A stretch of DNA of 64,000 bases, taken from assembly GCA_032717465.1 (NCBI GenBank), contig CM064632.1:28329540-28393539 (forward strand). The letters are read 5' to 3'. The notes below the pieces were generated by a model. That model ran no database searches, had not been told where the DNA came from, and was given only the letters and a program-made list of their open reading frames with translations. This document shows, piece by piece, positions 20,278-30,719 of the stretch. Numbering within the stretch: position 1 is the stretch's first letter; every line of letters begins with the position of its first letter. Made by a program: the position numbers and the translations under genes. The stretch is from Coenobita brevimanus (lineage: Eukaryota; Arthropoda; Malacostraca; Decapoda; Coenobitidae).

Positions 20278-20784
20278 ATGGGTTTTAATCACAAATTTGT
20301 CATAATTTCACTGACTACCGCAATTGCAGGCCTAGGTTTGTCCATGAATGCAATATAAAGCAACAGTTCACTGCAATTTCGTCTTGTAGGCTATACGTAA
20401 CTTCGCTGCTGTATGTGCCAGGCGATACATCTCAGCTTCGGGTATACTTCTCATACTAAGCATAACCCCGTCAGTCCCACTGCATATTTTGTAACTTATT
20501 TTCACTATTACCACACATTTTTATTCAACCTAAGCTTTACACGTATTGCACTGGGGATATTCAATGAAATACGGTATTTAACCTACCTATTTTGAAAAAT
20601 CTCTTCGAAGTTAAACAAAACAGTCTATAAAAAGTACGAATAAACTACTACATGTGTTATCTGAGTGAAAAGTATAAAATTAAATGCAGTAATTGCTTCA
20701 GCGACATGACGGTTTTTATTTATCTCTCCTGTTACCACCAGACAAGTATTCAGCTCTAAAGAGGCCTTGTGCAGTCAAAATGTA
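20278..20784. other. No gene seen
   Basis: AT-rich sequence; no domain-bearing frame or TIR recognised. Confidence 0.4.
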
Positions 20785-20794
20785 TGTATGTATG

Positions 20795-20872
<78 letters not shown>

Positions 20873-20882
20873 GATATAGATA

Positions 20883-20924
<42 letters not shown>

Positions 20925-21277
20925 TAGATAAATACAGATATGTATATATATATAGATATATATACATATATATATATATAGATAGATAGACAGATAGATA
21001 GATAGATATAGATATATATATATAGATAGATAGACAGATAGATAGATAGATATAGATACTGATAGTAGATAGACAGATAGATAGATATAGATATATATCT
21101 ATATCTATATCTATCTATCTATCTACCTATCTATATATTGATAGATAGATATAGATATATATAGATATAGATATAGATATATATATATAGATAGATAGAT
21201 AGATATATATATAGATAGATAGATAGATATAGATAGATAGATAGATAGATACGTTGATACATATATATATCTATATA

Positions 21278-21320
<43 letters not shown>
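20785..21320. repeat. (TA)n / (GATA)n array
   Basis: About 535 bp of interleaved TA and GATA/TATC repeats with strand switches (GATA changing to CTAT at about 21097). It abuts the outer end of the inverted Penelope-like copy without a gap. Confidence 0.95.
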
Positions 21321-21323
<3 letters not shown>

Positions 21324-22176
21324 AACTAACCACAGGAGAAATGAAAGGAGCGACAGTGAGTACTTTCGTATATTACATCTTCAGACACAGTGAGACAGAA
21401 ACGTAAAGGGTAGAGGTCTTTTATGCACACCCGCAGCAGGTAGTGGCACACAGAACAATGGATGACCTGAATTTTTACCTGCGGATTAACTTAGGGTCAC
21501 CTGCAGCGGGGAGTGGAACACAACAAAGGATGACCTGAATCTAAAAAATGCACGTGACAAAGGAGGAGGGAGTAGGAGGGGAGGAAAGGGGAGTGGGAGG
21601 GAGGGGGAAGGGGAGAGGGGAGAAGGGGGAGGGGATAAATACTGCTGCTTAAGACCCAGAGGATTAATGCTTGGTGTGTCCCACACAGGTGTGACTACAC
21701 CACAAGGAGATGACAGGGAACAATCACGTGTTAGTCTGGGGGATACTGCTTTAAAATTAATTCAGTTAACAATTTATCACACTTAAAATGACCATAGCTC
21801 ATGTTTACATTCTTTTCATATGTGCCAGAAATTAGACAAGATTCTATTACATTTCTTTCATCTAAGCTTTTTGATCTTGCTAGAATCTTGGAGCCTGTCC
21901 AGTCAATATGGTGATCACTGGATTCTTTGTGTTGAAATAAACCACTACTCTGTTGGGCTGTTCTTACACTGTATTTATGTTGTGAGATTCTAGTTTCCAA
22001 ATCTTTTCCAGATTGTCCTATGTAAAATTTTTTACAGATTTTACACGGGATTTTGTAAACAACGCCTGAATTACTGAAAGGGCTGTTCTTGATGAGGGTT
22101 TTTTTTGATGGTGTTCTCATATTTGAATACTACTTGTACATTGAGTTTCCTCAGTATGTGAACAACATCAAGAAAA
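21321..22176 (-). mobile_element. Penelope-like element, 3' half, inverted copy (left arm)
   Basis: This segment is the reverse complement of about 22380-23235, with few differences over about 855 bp. The outer end is GCAAACTAACCACAGGAG. It contains the C-terminal GIY-YIG region and the full 3' UTR. Penelope-like elements are often found with a truncated inverted copy joined to the 5' side of the main copy, as here. Confidence 0.9.
21731..22120 (-). pseudogene. Penelope-like GIY-YIG endonuclease region (left arm)
   Basis: About 129 codons ending at the stop at 21731. The order is GVVYKIPCKIC (GIY-like strand plus CxxC), KFYIGQSGKDLETRISQHKY (YIG motif and the conserved Arg), DHHIDWTGSKIL, and ERNVIESCLISG (the conserved Glu). 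Relative to the right arm there is a 4-base length difference near 22098-22110, which throws the upstream part out of frame. The reverse transcriptase is absent. Confidence 0.85.
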
Positions 22177-22820
22177 AAAGAGCATATAGAATTTCAGACC
22201 CTGAATTTTTAGATGATGAACTAAAAATGATTCAGAGTATTGGAAAGAAGCTAAAATATCCAGAAAGCATACTAACTCAGTGCCACAATACAGCCAAGAA
22301 ACGATTCCTTGAAGGGAAAACTAAAAAGCCAGATCGCCAGAACATTCAAAGAACCCTTGTCCTCCCCTTCCATGAAAATTTTCTTGATGTTGTTCACATA
22401 CTGAGGAAAATCAATGTACAAGTAGTATTCAAATATGAGAACGCCATCACAAAAACCCTCAAGAACAGCCCTTTCAGTAATTCAGGCGTTGTTTGCAAAA
22501 TCCCGTGTAAAATCTGTAACAAATTTTACATAGGACAATCTGGAAAAGATTTGGAAACTAGAATCTCACAACATAAATACAGTGTAAGAACAGCCCAACA
22601 GAGTAGTGGTTTATTTCAGCACAAAGCATCCAGTGATCACCATATTGACTGGACAGGCTCCAAGATTCTAGCAAGATCAAAAAGCTTAGATGAAAGAAAT
22701 GTAATAGAATCTTGTCTAATTTCTGGCACATATGAAAAGAATGTAAACATGAGCTATGGTCATTTTAAGTGTGATAAATTGTTCGCTGAATTAATTTTAA
22801 AGCAGTATCCCCCAGACTAA
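22177..22820 (+). pseudogene. Penelope-like protein, thumb/connector plus GIY-YIG endonuclease
   Basis: An open frame of about 214 codons. The first part (RISDPEFLDDELKMIQSIGK, then CHNTAKKRFLEG and NIQRTLVLPFHENF) fits the region downstream of the reverse transcriptase palm. It is followed by CKIPCKICNKFYIGQSGKDL, the conserved Arg, DHHIDWTGSKIL and ERNVIESCLI. The endonuclease motifs look complete, with VVC in place of GIY. The reverse transcriptase palm is missing, so the element is not autonomous. The frame runs back to an ATG at 22089, but that part is antisense of the left arm and not genuine. Confidence 0.85.
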
Positions 22821-23171
22821 CACGTGATTGTTCCCTGTCATCTCCTTGTGGTGTAGTCACACCTGTGTGGGACACACCAAGCATTAATCCTCTAGGTCTT
22901 AAGTTAAGCAGCAATATTTATCCCCTCCCCCTTCTCCCCTCTCCCCTTCCCCCTCCCTCCCACTCCCCTTTCCTCCCCTCCTACTCCCTCCTCCTTTGTC
23001 ACGTGCATTTTTTAGATTCAGGTCATCCTTTGTTGTGTTCCACTCCCTGCTGCAGGTGACCCTAAGTTAATCCGCAGGTAAAAATTCAGGTCATCCATTG
23101 TTCTGTGTGCCACTACCTGCTGCAGGTGTGCATAAAAGACCTCTACCCTTTACGTTTCTGTCTCACTCTGT

Positions 23172-23205
23172 CTGAAGATGTAATATGCGAAAGTACTCAC
23201 TGTCG
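23172..23205 (+). ncRNA. Candidate hammerhead-like core in Penelope-like 3' UTR
   Basis: CTGAAGA (CUGANGA pattern) at 23172-23178 and GAAA at 23189-23192 are separated by 10 bases, followed by GTACTC. The same pair occurs in the left arm (minus strand, 21384-21364). Penelope-like elements are known to carry hammerhead ribozymes near their termini. The stems are poor by eye, so this is a hint only. Confidence 0.3.
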
Positions 23206-23342
23206 CTCCTTTCATTTCTCCTGTGGTTAGTTTGCGTACATATCTTCACGGTGAAGTGAAGTCTCTGCATATATATATATATAGGCTATACTCGTACCTA
23301 ACCCCTCCTATCAATATAAGTCTCCCATCAGATGTATATAAA

Positions 23343-23564
23343 CTATACTCCCTTCATCTTAACTTGGCCCAGATTTTCGCCCCTTTTGCAGCTTATTTCA
23401 TACAGTTCCACAAAAAAACAACACCTCGACTCTACTTCCTTCTCGCAGCACTTCTTTGTTACTAGCATCGTATTCTGGTTGTTACTGCCCAATTTTGAAG
23501 AACGAGAGATGGCAATGATGAAGGAGAGATGACATTTTAGACCAAGTCAGAGGAAAACGAGTAC
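23343..23564 (+). mobile_element. Family A TIR element, copy A8
   Basis: Left end TATACTCCCTTCATCTTAAC then TTGGCCCAGATTTTCGCCCC; right end TTAGACCAAGTCAGAGGAAA then CGAGTACAG. Internal blocks GCACTTCTTTGTTACTAGCA and GAGAGATGGCAATG match the family. Confidence 0.75.
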
Positions 23565-24160
23565 AGTCTGACTGTAGCGAAAAAAAAAAAAAGAGGCATC
23601 ATCGTCCTGAAGGGCTCAATGGGCACTATTTCAAACTACTTCACTGGATAAACTCGTGGGCGACAGCTAAATTTTGCAAGTTCTATGTCACTATTTCCTA
23701 GGATTTAAAAATATTTCCAAACACAGATTTCCCTGCGTGTGAAATATTGGATGACGGTTCAGCACGATGGTTTCCCTTCTTCCTCTTCCCCCCGGACGAT
23801 TTAACTTAATTTAGGAGAATTTTTCCGAAGTGACGGAGTCATCTATATACAGAGTTCTCCTTGGTGAGTAAAATATAGAAACAAAGGATTCAGAAATAGA
23901 CAAGGATCTCCCTACTTGAACTAAATCTTGAGATGGAACCAAGAATGACATAAGGTGTACAATATTCTCGCTGACTGGGTCAACGTAGTCATGATGCAGA
24001 AAACGATCGGCAACAACGTCTTCAGGTACTTAATTAAGGAGGAGCACGTGCGATACGGGAAGTGTAACTATTTCATTCTTGTTACCGCTTAGTGGCCATC
24101 AGTTCAGATTCTGGATTAATACATGTAGGCTACATCACTATTTGTTTACCTAGTCATAAA

Positions 24161-24162
<2 letters not shown>
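23565..24162. other. No gene seen
   Basis: Mixed sequence; contains a family C box near 24074 (CATTCTTGTTACCGC). No domain-bearing frame. Confidence 0.45.

Positions 24163-24227
<65 letters not shown>
24163..24227. repeat. (CT)n microsatellite at the CR1 5' boundary
   Basis: A run of about 32 CT units directly before the LINE. A second CT run directly follows the LINE 3' end at 28820, so the element appears to sit inside a CT microsatellite. Confidence 0.9.
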
Positions 24228-24231
<4 letters not shown>

Positions 24232-24446
24232 GGTCAGTCAGTCGCTCTCGTGAGGTCAGTCTGTTCAGACGTGCTAGAGACCTGTGGTAGTGTTGTGCTA
24301 GTGTGTTTTAGTGATCTGTGTTAGTGTGTTGTAGTGATCAGCGATAGTGCTGTGCTAGTAATCCGTGAAAGTGTTGTGCTAGTGTGTTGTGGTGACCCGT
24401 AGTGACCCGTGATAGTGCTGTGCTACCTTGTGTGAATTTGTGCATA

Positions 24447-25313
24447 ATGGCTTCCTCGGCAGAGAGCTGTGTCCCCACTGCAGGTATTAAAAAGGACTAC
24501 CTTGAATTAAAGGAGGAACTTCTCGAACTGAAGCGGGAGGTACAAATTCTCAGGCAGGAGAAGGCACAAATGAGGGAATTGTTGGAGGAGATGTTGGTGG
24601 AGAAAGAGAACAAGGCTGAAGGTTGGACACTAGTTAACAAGGGTGCAACGAAGTTCACTCTTAAGAAGCAAACGGAAGTTAAGACCACTAATGCATTCGA
24701 CGCACTACGGGACGAATGTGAAGGGAAGGCAGAGAGGGAAGCAGAGGAGAAGAACGGTGAGAGAACTTCCAGTACAGGTAAGTATAAACAGAACAAGAAA
24801 GGTAAGAAAAATGTTGCTGTTGTTGGAGACTCCCAGCTGAGATATCTGAACAGGGCCATGTATACTCCACTCGCTAAACATGTGTGTCTTCCAGGGGCCA
24901 GGGTGGCTAATGTGATAAAAAAAATTTCAAATATCGTAAAGGATAGTGGTGACAAACCCACTGTGTGCCTCAGTGTAGGAGGCAATGATATTAGTAGCCG
25001 TAAGAGTGAGGTACTGTGGCAAAGGTACAAGGTGATGTTAGAAAAGGTTAGGGAGAGGGGAGGAACCCCTGTAGTGCTTGGTGTTTTACCCAGGTGGTGG
25101 GTTGGAAGAGAGTGGTTGAGCAGGGCAATAGGGTTTAATTGCCGCCTTGAAAGGTATTGCAAAGATAATGCAATACCTTTCATAGACAGCTGGGACCGGT
25201 TTTATGGACGGAGTGCCTTGTATAGTTGGGATGGGACTCATCTTAGCAGGCAGGGAGTTACTGTTTTAGCTGGAATGATAGATAAGGAGTTGGAGGGATT
25301 TTTTCGAGGTTGA
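24447..25313 (+). CDS. CR1-type LINE ORF1 protein: coiled coil plus SGNH esterase
   Basis: 288 residues from the first ATG; an in-frame GTG lies 15 codons upstream but is a less likely start. Residues about 17-57 form a heptad-rich coiled coil (LKEELLELKREVQILRQEKA). A basic linker (about 108-122) leads into an SGNH/GDSL fold: VVGDSQ with Ser129 as nucleophile, LPGAR with Gly150, SVGGND (178-181), and WDGTHLS with Asp262 and His265. All four blocks are intact. Esterase-type ORF1 proteins are known in CR1 and L2 LINEs, where ORF1p binds the element RNA in a ribonucleoprotein. The frame has no disruption. The TGA overlaps the beginning of the ORF2 frame. Confidence 0.9.
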   Translation: MASSAESCVPTAGIKKDYLELKEELLELKREVQILRQEKAQMRELLEEMLVEKENKAEGWTLVNKGATKFTLKKQTEVKTTNAFDALRDECEGKAEREAEEKNGERTSSTGKYKQNKKGKKNVAVVGDSQLRYLNRAMYTPLAKHVCLPGARVANVIKKISNIVKDSGDKPTVCLSVGGNDISSRKSEVLWQRYKVMLEKVRERGGTPVVLGVLPRWWVGREWLSRAIGFNCRLERYCKDNAIPFIDSWDRFYGRSALYSWDGTHLSRQGVTVLAGMIDKELEGFFRG

Positions 25314-28300
25314 GAAGTAGGTGTACAGGAAGTTGCAGCAACTACACTCAGAAATCATTATTACCATGTTTAGATAGATGCATCAATACCTGCAAAATTA
25401 AGAACAAAAGTTCAACCATTAGTGTAGATACATCCACTCAGGCACCTCAAATTGAGCAGGCGATGATAGATGATAGAACAAGCGATGATAGAAGGGCGAT
25501 AAGCGATAGTACAAAAAAATGTTATATTAGTAAAGTAAAGAGTTTCCCAGTTAGTAACAAAATAAATAACAGTAAATACCAAGGTAAAGGCATAACTACT
25601 AGTAATAATCTGAAAGTGTACTACACAAACAGCCGGAGTTTACGTAATAAAATGGATGAACTGAGGGCTTTAATTTGTACAGAGAAAATAGACATTGCCG
25701 TTATTAGTGAAACTTGGATGAATACGGACACGCGAGAATTTTTAGCAGAATATCAGATAAAAGGCTATAATATTTTTGTGTCAAACCGTCAGGGAAGAAA
25801 GGGGGGAGGGGTAGCTATTTATGTAAAGGATTCATTAAACTGTTACAATAAAGTAGACATTAAAGTAAATAGGGACACAGAAAGTGTCTGGGTCGAAATT
25901 AGTAACAATAGGGAGAAATTAGTCTTAGGAGCAATTAACAGATCTCCTAAATTAAATAGAGCTGATAGTCAATACCTTTGGGAGGAAATTAGGAAAGCAT
26001 CACAGTCCAGCTTAGTAATAATCGTAGGGGACCTTAATCTACCAAGGATAGATTGGAGAAATCAGACAGGGGATGCAGAGTCAGAGGAATTTCTAGAGGT
26101 AGTACAAGATAATTTTCTTTATCAGTATATCAGGGAGCCCACCAGAGGTAATAATATACTAGATTTGGTTTTAGCTAATAAAGTAAATATCATTAGTGAT
26201 ATAGAGGTTGGTGGACGACTTGGTAATAGCGATCATGAAGAAATTAAGTTCAAATTCATTTGGGATGTCTGTTCCACTGAAAATACCTCCACCGTTCCTA
26301 ATTTTCGTCTAGGAGATTTCGATGGCTTAAGAGCTTATTTTCGAACGGTATTCCACAGGGAGATTAACTATTTGAGGGAATGTCAGGTGAGTGGGGAACC
26401 CCAGGTCATAGGTGTGAGGCAGGAAACACGTGGGAATGTCCGTCAGGTGTGTGTGAGGGGGGAGGTGGTAGATAGGAATGTAGTCCAGGTGACGGGAATT
26501 AACTCAGCTCCAGTACCAAACAGACGTTCGACAAGTGAGAAGTATAACGAGTTAATAAATATAATACACGGAGGCCAAGATAGATATATCCCTTCAAAAC
26601 CGTTTAGAACGAATAATTCAGAACCAAGATGGTTAAACAACAGATTAAAATCTCTCATAGGCCAAAGGAAAGGAATATATAGAAAAATAAAACGTGGAGA
26701 GGAACACTTATGTAACCGATACACGATTTTAAATAGAGAAGTAAAGAGGGAGATAAGAAAAGCAAAGAGAAGTTATGAAATTAAGGTTGCAAGTGAATCA
26801 AAAGAAAACCCCAAGGGTTTTTATCAAATGTACCGTACGAAAAATAAAGATAGGATAGGACCACTGAGAACAGAATCAGGTGACATTACCAGTGAAGACA
26901 AAGAAATGTGCTCCATCCTAAATAATTATTTCATATCAGTATTCACCAAGGAAAATCTAGACCTTGTCCCTCAAGCAGCAAATATTTACGATGAGAATAC
27001 GGAAAATATTCTTAGTAAAATAACCATTAGTAAGGAGGAAGTATTGAAAGAAATTAATAAGTTAAAACCTCAAAAATCGCCAGGTCCGGACGATATATAT
27101 GCAAAAATTATAAAAAAAAACAAAGAAGAATTATGTCAGCCACTTTTAACATTATTTAATGACTCTTTTAAGTTCAGGAGAAGTTCTCGAGGGGTGGAAG
27201 ACCGCAAACGAAGTGCCCATCTTTAAAAAGGGTGAATTATCGTCCGATAAGTCTAACGTCAATAGTAGGAAAAATGTTAGAGTCAATTTTGGCAAATAAG
27301 ATTAGAGAACACTTAGAAAGATTTAATCTTATAAACGAAAGTCAGCACGGACTCAGGCAAGGACGATCCTGCCTCACAAACTTGTTGTCAAACTTCACGG
27401 ATGTCTATGAGGCGGTAGATAGCGATAAAGCTTACGATGTTATTTATCTGGACTTTAGTAAAGCTTTTGATAGGGTCCCACACGAAAGGTTAGTTAGAAA
27501 GGTTCGAGCACACGGTGTAGACGGCGATATCTTAAAATGGATAGAATCCTGGGTGAAAGGACGAAAACAGAGAGTATTAATAAATGGAACTAAGTCGGAC
27601 TGGGGATTAGTAACTAGCGGTGTACCACAGGGTTCAGTACTCGGTCCCTTATTATTTATCATATATATAAATGATCTAGACTTAGGAGTCAATAGCAGCA
27701 TCAGCAAATTTGCCGACGATACAAAAATAGGGCGTATCATTAACTCGACTGACGATTGCCATAACTTACAAAAAAGACCTCGATACATTGTCCAAATGGT
27801 CTAAAACTTGGCAAATGGAATTTAACGCTGAAAAATGTAAAGTACTTAACGTAGGCAAGACCATTGGAGATACTAAATACAGCTTAGATAACAAAGAAAT
27901 TAACAAATCGGAATGCGAGAGAGATCTAGGAGTTATGATTAGTAACGACCTTAAACCAAGGCAACAATGTATTAATGCGAGAAATAAAGCAAATAGGGTC
28001 CTAGGATTTATTTCGAGAAGCGTGAGCAATAGATCATCTAAAGTAATAATGAAACTTTATCTAGCATTAGTAAGGCCACATTTAGACTACGCAGTACAAT
28101 TTTGGTGTCCTTACTATATAATGGATATTAATTCGTTAGAAAATGTACAGAGAAGAATGACAAAAATGATACATGACGTCCGGAACCTGTCATATGAAGA
28201 CAGACTGAAAAGACTAAGTCTGCATTCGCTAGAGAGGCGTAGAGTAAGGGGAGACTTAATTGATGTGTTTAAGTGGATGAAGGGTATAAATAAGGAAGAT

Positions 28301-28519
28301 ATCAGCAAGGTACTTAAAGTGAGCATACAGGATAGAACTATAAATGATGGTTTCAAACTAGAAAAATTCTGTTTCAGTAAGGAAATAGGTAGAAATTGGT
28401 TTGGTAATAGAGTAGTAGACGAATGGAATAAGCTACCTAGTACAGTAGTTGCTGCCTCTTCCACTGAGAGTTTCAAGCATAGGCTAGATAAGCATATGAC
28501 TACTAAGGGGTGGATATAG
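25310..28519 (+). pseudogene. CR1-type LINE ORF2: endonuclease and reverse transcriptase, frame-disrupted
   Basis: The frame opens at a TTG that overlaps the ORF1 stop (TTGA); the first ATG is at 25463. An EEP endonuclease spans about residues 101-320 (VYYTNSRSLRNKMDEL, VISETWM, IIVGDLNLPRIDW, GNSDHEE). The reverse transcriptase starts at QKSPGPDDI, continues with NYRPISLTS, IYLDFSKAFDRVPHE (motif A), SGVPQGSVLGPLLF (motif B) and KFADDTKIG (motif C), and ends with a C-terminal region including RPHLDYAVQFWCPY. The catalytic residues are present. Three breaks are visible: an extra base near 27172-27175, a short gap near 27229 between FKKG and NYRPI, and an extra A in an A run at 27770-27775. 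No nonsense codons occur elsewhere. Recent inactivation, or sequence error in homopolymers, fits. Confidence 0.9.
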
Positions 28520-28817
28520 AAAAAAGAAAATCTTATAACCAATACTAATTCATAATTTTTCCTTTTCAGGTTACACTGTGATAGTCTCTATTCTCCTTTC
28601 ACACTTTCCGGTAAAATGTCCACGCCAGTTTTTCTATACGGCGTGGTGTTCTTTCTGACTTTTTCCTGCCGGCTTCGGCTGGAGGGTTTGGAGGGCGGGG
28701 GAGAGCCTTCTTCTTTGCTATCCTTATCTCATTCTAGTAGTTCAGCTACCCTTCTAGGAGCTGCCTAGCATGGGCCAACCGGCCTACTGCAGATATCCTC
28801 TCTTCTTATGTTCTTAT
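28520..28817 (+). other. CR1 3' UTR with terminal 8-bp repeats
   Basis: Shares nearly every base with 19814-20130. It ends CTCTCTTCTTATGTTCTTATGTT-like, the short tandem 3' end expected for CR1-type LINEs, and is followed by (CT)n at 28820-28839. Confidence 0.9.
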
Positions 28818-28894
28818 GTTCTCTCTCTCTCTCTCTCTCCCTTAAGACCTCCAACCCCATCATAAAGTAATGCACTGCTATGGTCACAGCGCTA

Positions 28895-29040
28895 AATCCA
28901 CACACGCCAGGAGCTCCAATGCCGCCACTTTTAATCATATCCACATCAATACCGCAACGTTCCTTTGCTTCCTCATTTGTTTGTCTGTCTCTCCATGTAA
29001 TTCTCCATACTCCTTTCAAACAACCCATGAAAACACAGAA
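28895..29040 (-). mobile_element. RTE-like LINE relic
   Basis: The minus strand reads GVWRITWRDRQTNEEAKERC then GIDVDMIKSGG, matching the segment TWRDRLTNEDIKERCGVDVD of the LINE at 46070-46989. Upstream and downstream parts are missing. Confidence 0.7.
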
Positions 29041-29218
29041 GTACAATTTTTTTTTTCTTCAGAATGCACACAACACAGCCTGTAGGCAATGCAAGTCTAT
29101 AATATGGTAGGGGCAAATCAAGACGGCAACGTCTGCAGGCAGCATGGATGAAATACAGTAAGATGTCACTACTAAAAAGAATAAAGGGAGTGGACGACCA
29201 GAAAATATGAAACCATGC

Positions 29219-29403
29219 TGTTTTTACTTTAACTTGGCCCAGATTTTCGTCCATTTTGCAGCTTTTCATACTACAGTTCAGTGGTAGAAAAAGACAACAA
29301 TACAACAGATCTACATCCTACCAGCAGGACTTCTTCTTGACAAGCATCATGTTCCACTGTTACCGCCCGCCTTTACTAAGACAGCAATAACGTTTTTGCC
29401 GTC

Positions 29404-29490
<87 letters not shown>

Positions 29491-29867
29491 TTCCCATTTT
29501 ATCTTAGGAACGGCTTGAGCTATCAACATAAAACCTTCAGGGTATCAAGATATGGCCAAAATCTTGGCCGAGTTCGTACTGGGGTATTCGGGGTCAAGGT
29601 CACGGTCACCAAAATGGCAGCCAAAGGTCAACTAGATTTTAACGCCAGCCTTTAGCGCCATTGTACCTCATAAACGGCTTGACCTATCAACATGAACCCT
29701 TTAGGGTATTAAGTTATGGACAAAATCTTGGACCTGGCCAACAGCATATTCTGGTGGGCGATTAGCATTCAGCTCCCGAATGCTTTTCTTTCATTAATTT
29801 AATGTTGCAACTCTGCATTCGAGGTACAGAAATGGAAATTTTAGGCCAAGTTAAAGTAGAAAAGGGT
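29219..29867 (+). mobile_element. Family A TIR element, copy A9, interrupted
   Basis: Left part 29219-29362 starts TGTTTTTACTTTAACTTGGC. The right part, from about 29794, ends TTTTAGGCCAAGTTAAAGTA. The two ends show a near-perfect 19-bp TIR, the best in the window. About 430 bp of other sequence lies between them, including (TG)n at 29407-29487 and two diverged copies of a block with AACGGCTTGA and CTATCAACAT (about 29510 and 29673). Confidence 0.8.
29407..29487. repeat. (TG)n microsatellite
   Basis: About 40 uninterrupted TG units inside the sequence that interrupts family A copy A9. Confidence 0.95.
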
Positions 29868-30275
29868 ATAAAACTACCGTAACTTGTATTATTCCACCAG
29901 GTTAACCCTATTCTATATTAGCATCCGAAAGTCTCCCAAGTGGAGCTGTTTTGATACAGATTCGTGTGAAGGTAGCAAGAACACATATGGAAGTCGTCGT
30001 ACTGAGCGAGGGGATGCAAAGAGAATATAGTACTCAACACCACAACTCAAAAAATCACATCGCACACGCCTGCAACGTCACGAATTTGTTAATGAAGAGA
30101 GAAATTCAGATAAAGGTGTCATCGTAATAGAGATAATTAATGCTAAAAATACACCATCAATTTTTCTTCATTAATATCGAATTAGCCACCGCATACCGTA
30201 CACACAATGGTCTACCGTATATATTTATATTTACAAAATGGCAAAAAAATACCATTTCACATATACGTAAAAATT
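29868..30275. other. No gene seen
   Basis: Mixed sequence with no recognised features. Confidence 0.4.
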
Positions 30276-30470
30276 CATCATAATCATAATCATCACCATC
30301 ATCACCATCACAATCATCATCACATCACCACCATAACTATCATCATCATTACTATCATCATCACCATAACCACCACCACCGTCACAATCATCATCACCCC
30401 CAACATCATCAACATCTTTCAACATCGCCATCATCATCATCAACATCATCATCATCATCCCGCTTCTTTT
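30276..30470. repeat. (CAT)n-rich imperfect trinucleotide region
   Basis: ATC, CAC and CAT triplets dominate. Both strands are open in places with His- or Met/Asp-rich frames; these are artefacts. Confidence 0.85.
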
Positions 30471-30719
30471 CCTATCCGTAGGTGAAGTTAGGTAAGGACC
30501 AGAAAGCAGGAAACGAAAATAAAATAGTGGGAAAACCAATGAACAGCATGAATAATGAAATGGGTACCACACTCATTCACTGGCCATTTAAGCCCACGGA
30601 ATCCTGACTCCACCCGCTTACAGGTACACCTTCCACACGTAGCTTCATAATTACCTATCAGAGAGATCACATGACAGTCACGAAGGGAACGACGAACATC
30701 AAATAAACAAATAGCTATA

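Larger units (their letters stand above)
22177..23235 (+). mobile_element. Penelope-like element, 3' half (right copy)
   Basis: It extends about 200 bp further 5' than the left arm, then continues through the endonuclease and a 3' UTR of about 415 bp to TTAGTTTGC at 23235. The 3' UTR has a pyrimidine tract (about 22917-23000) and two direct copies of a block containing CAGGTCATCC and CTGCTGCAGGTG (about 23021-23059 and 23088-23128). Confidence 0.9.
24228..28817 (+). mobile_element. Near-full-length CR1/L2-type non-LTR retrotransposon
   Basis: About 4.6 kb: a 5' UTR (24228-24446) with repeated TGTGCTAGTGTGTTNTAGTG phrases, ORF1 (24447-25313), ORF2 (25310-28519, disrupted), a 3' UTR, and a terminal run of the 8-bp unit TTCTTATG. 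Short 8-bp terminal repeats instead of poly(A), an esterase-type ORF1 and the ORF2 motif spectrum all point to the CR1/L2 group. A related truncated copy at 19714-20130 shows that the family is dispersed locally. Confidence 0.9.

Noticed and set aside
20785..21320. Telomeric or centromeric satellite
   Set aside because: The units are TA and GATA, not TTAGG-type telomere repeats, and the array is short.
22089..22176. N-terminal extension of the Penelope-like frame
   Set aside because: This part is the antisense of the inverted left arm and is open by chance.
24497..25183. Minus-strand open frame of 228 codons
   Set aside because: Antisense of CR1 ORF1; the sense strand carries the SGNH blocks.
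30276..30470. CRISPR-like or regularly spaced array
   Set aside because: It is an interrupted trinucleotide repeat without distinct repeats and spacers; the genome is eukaryotic.
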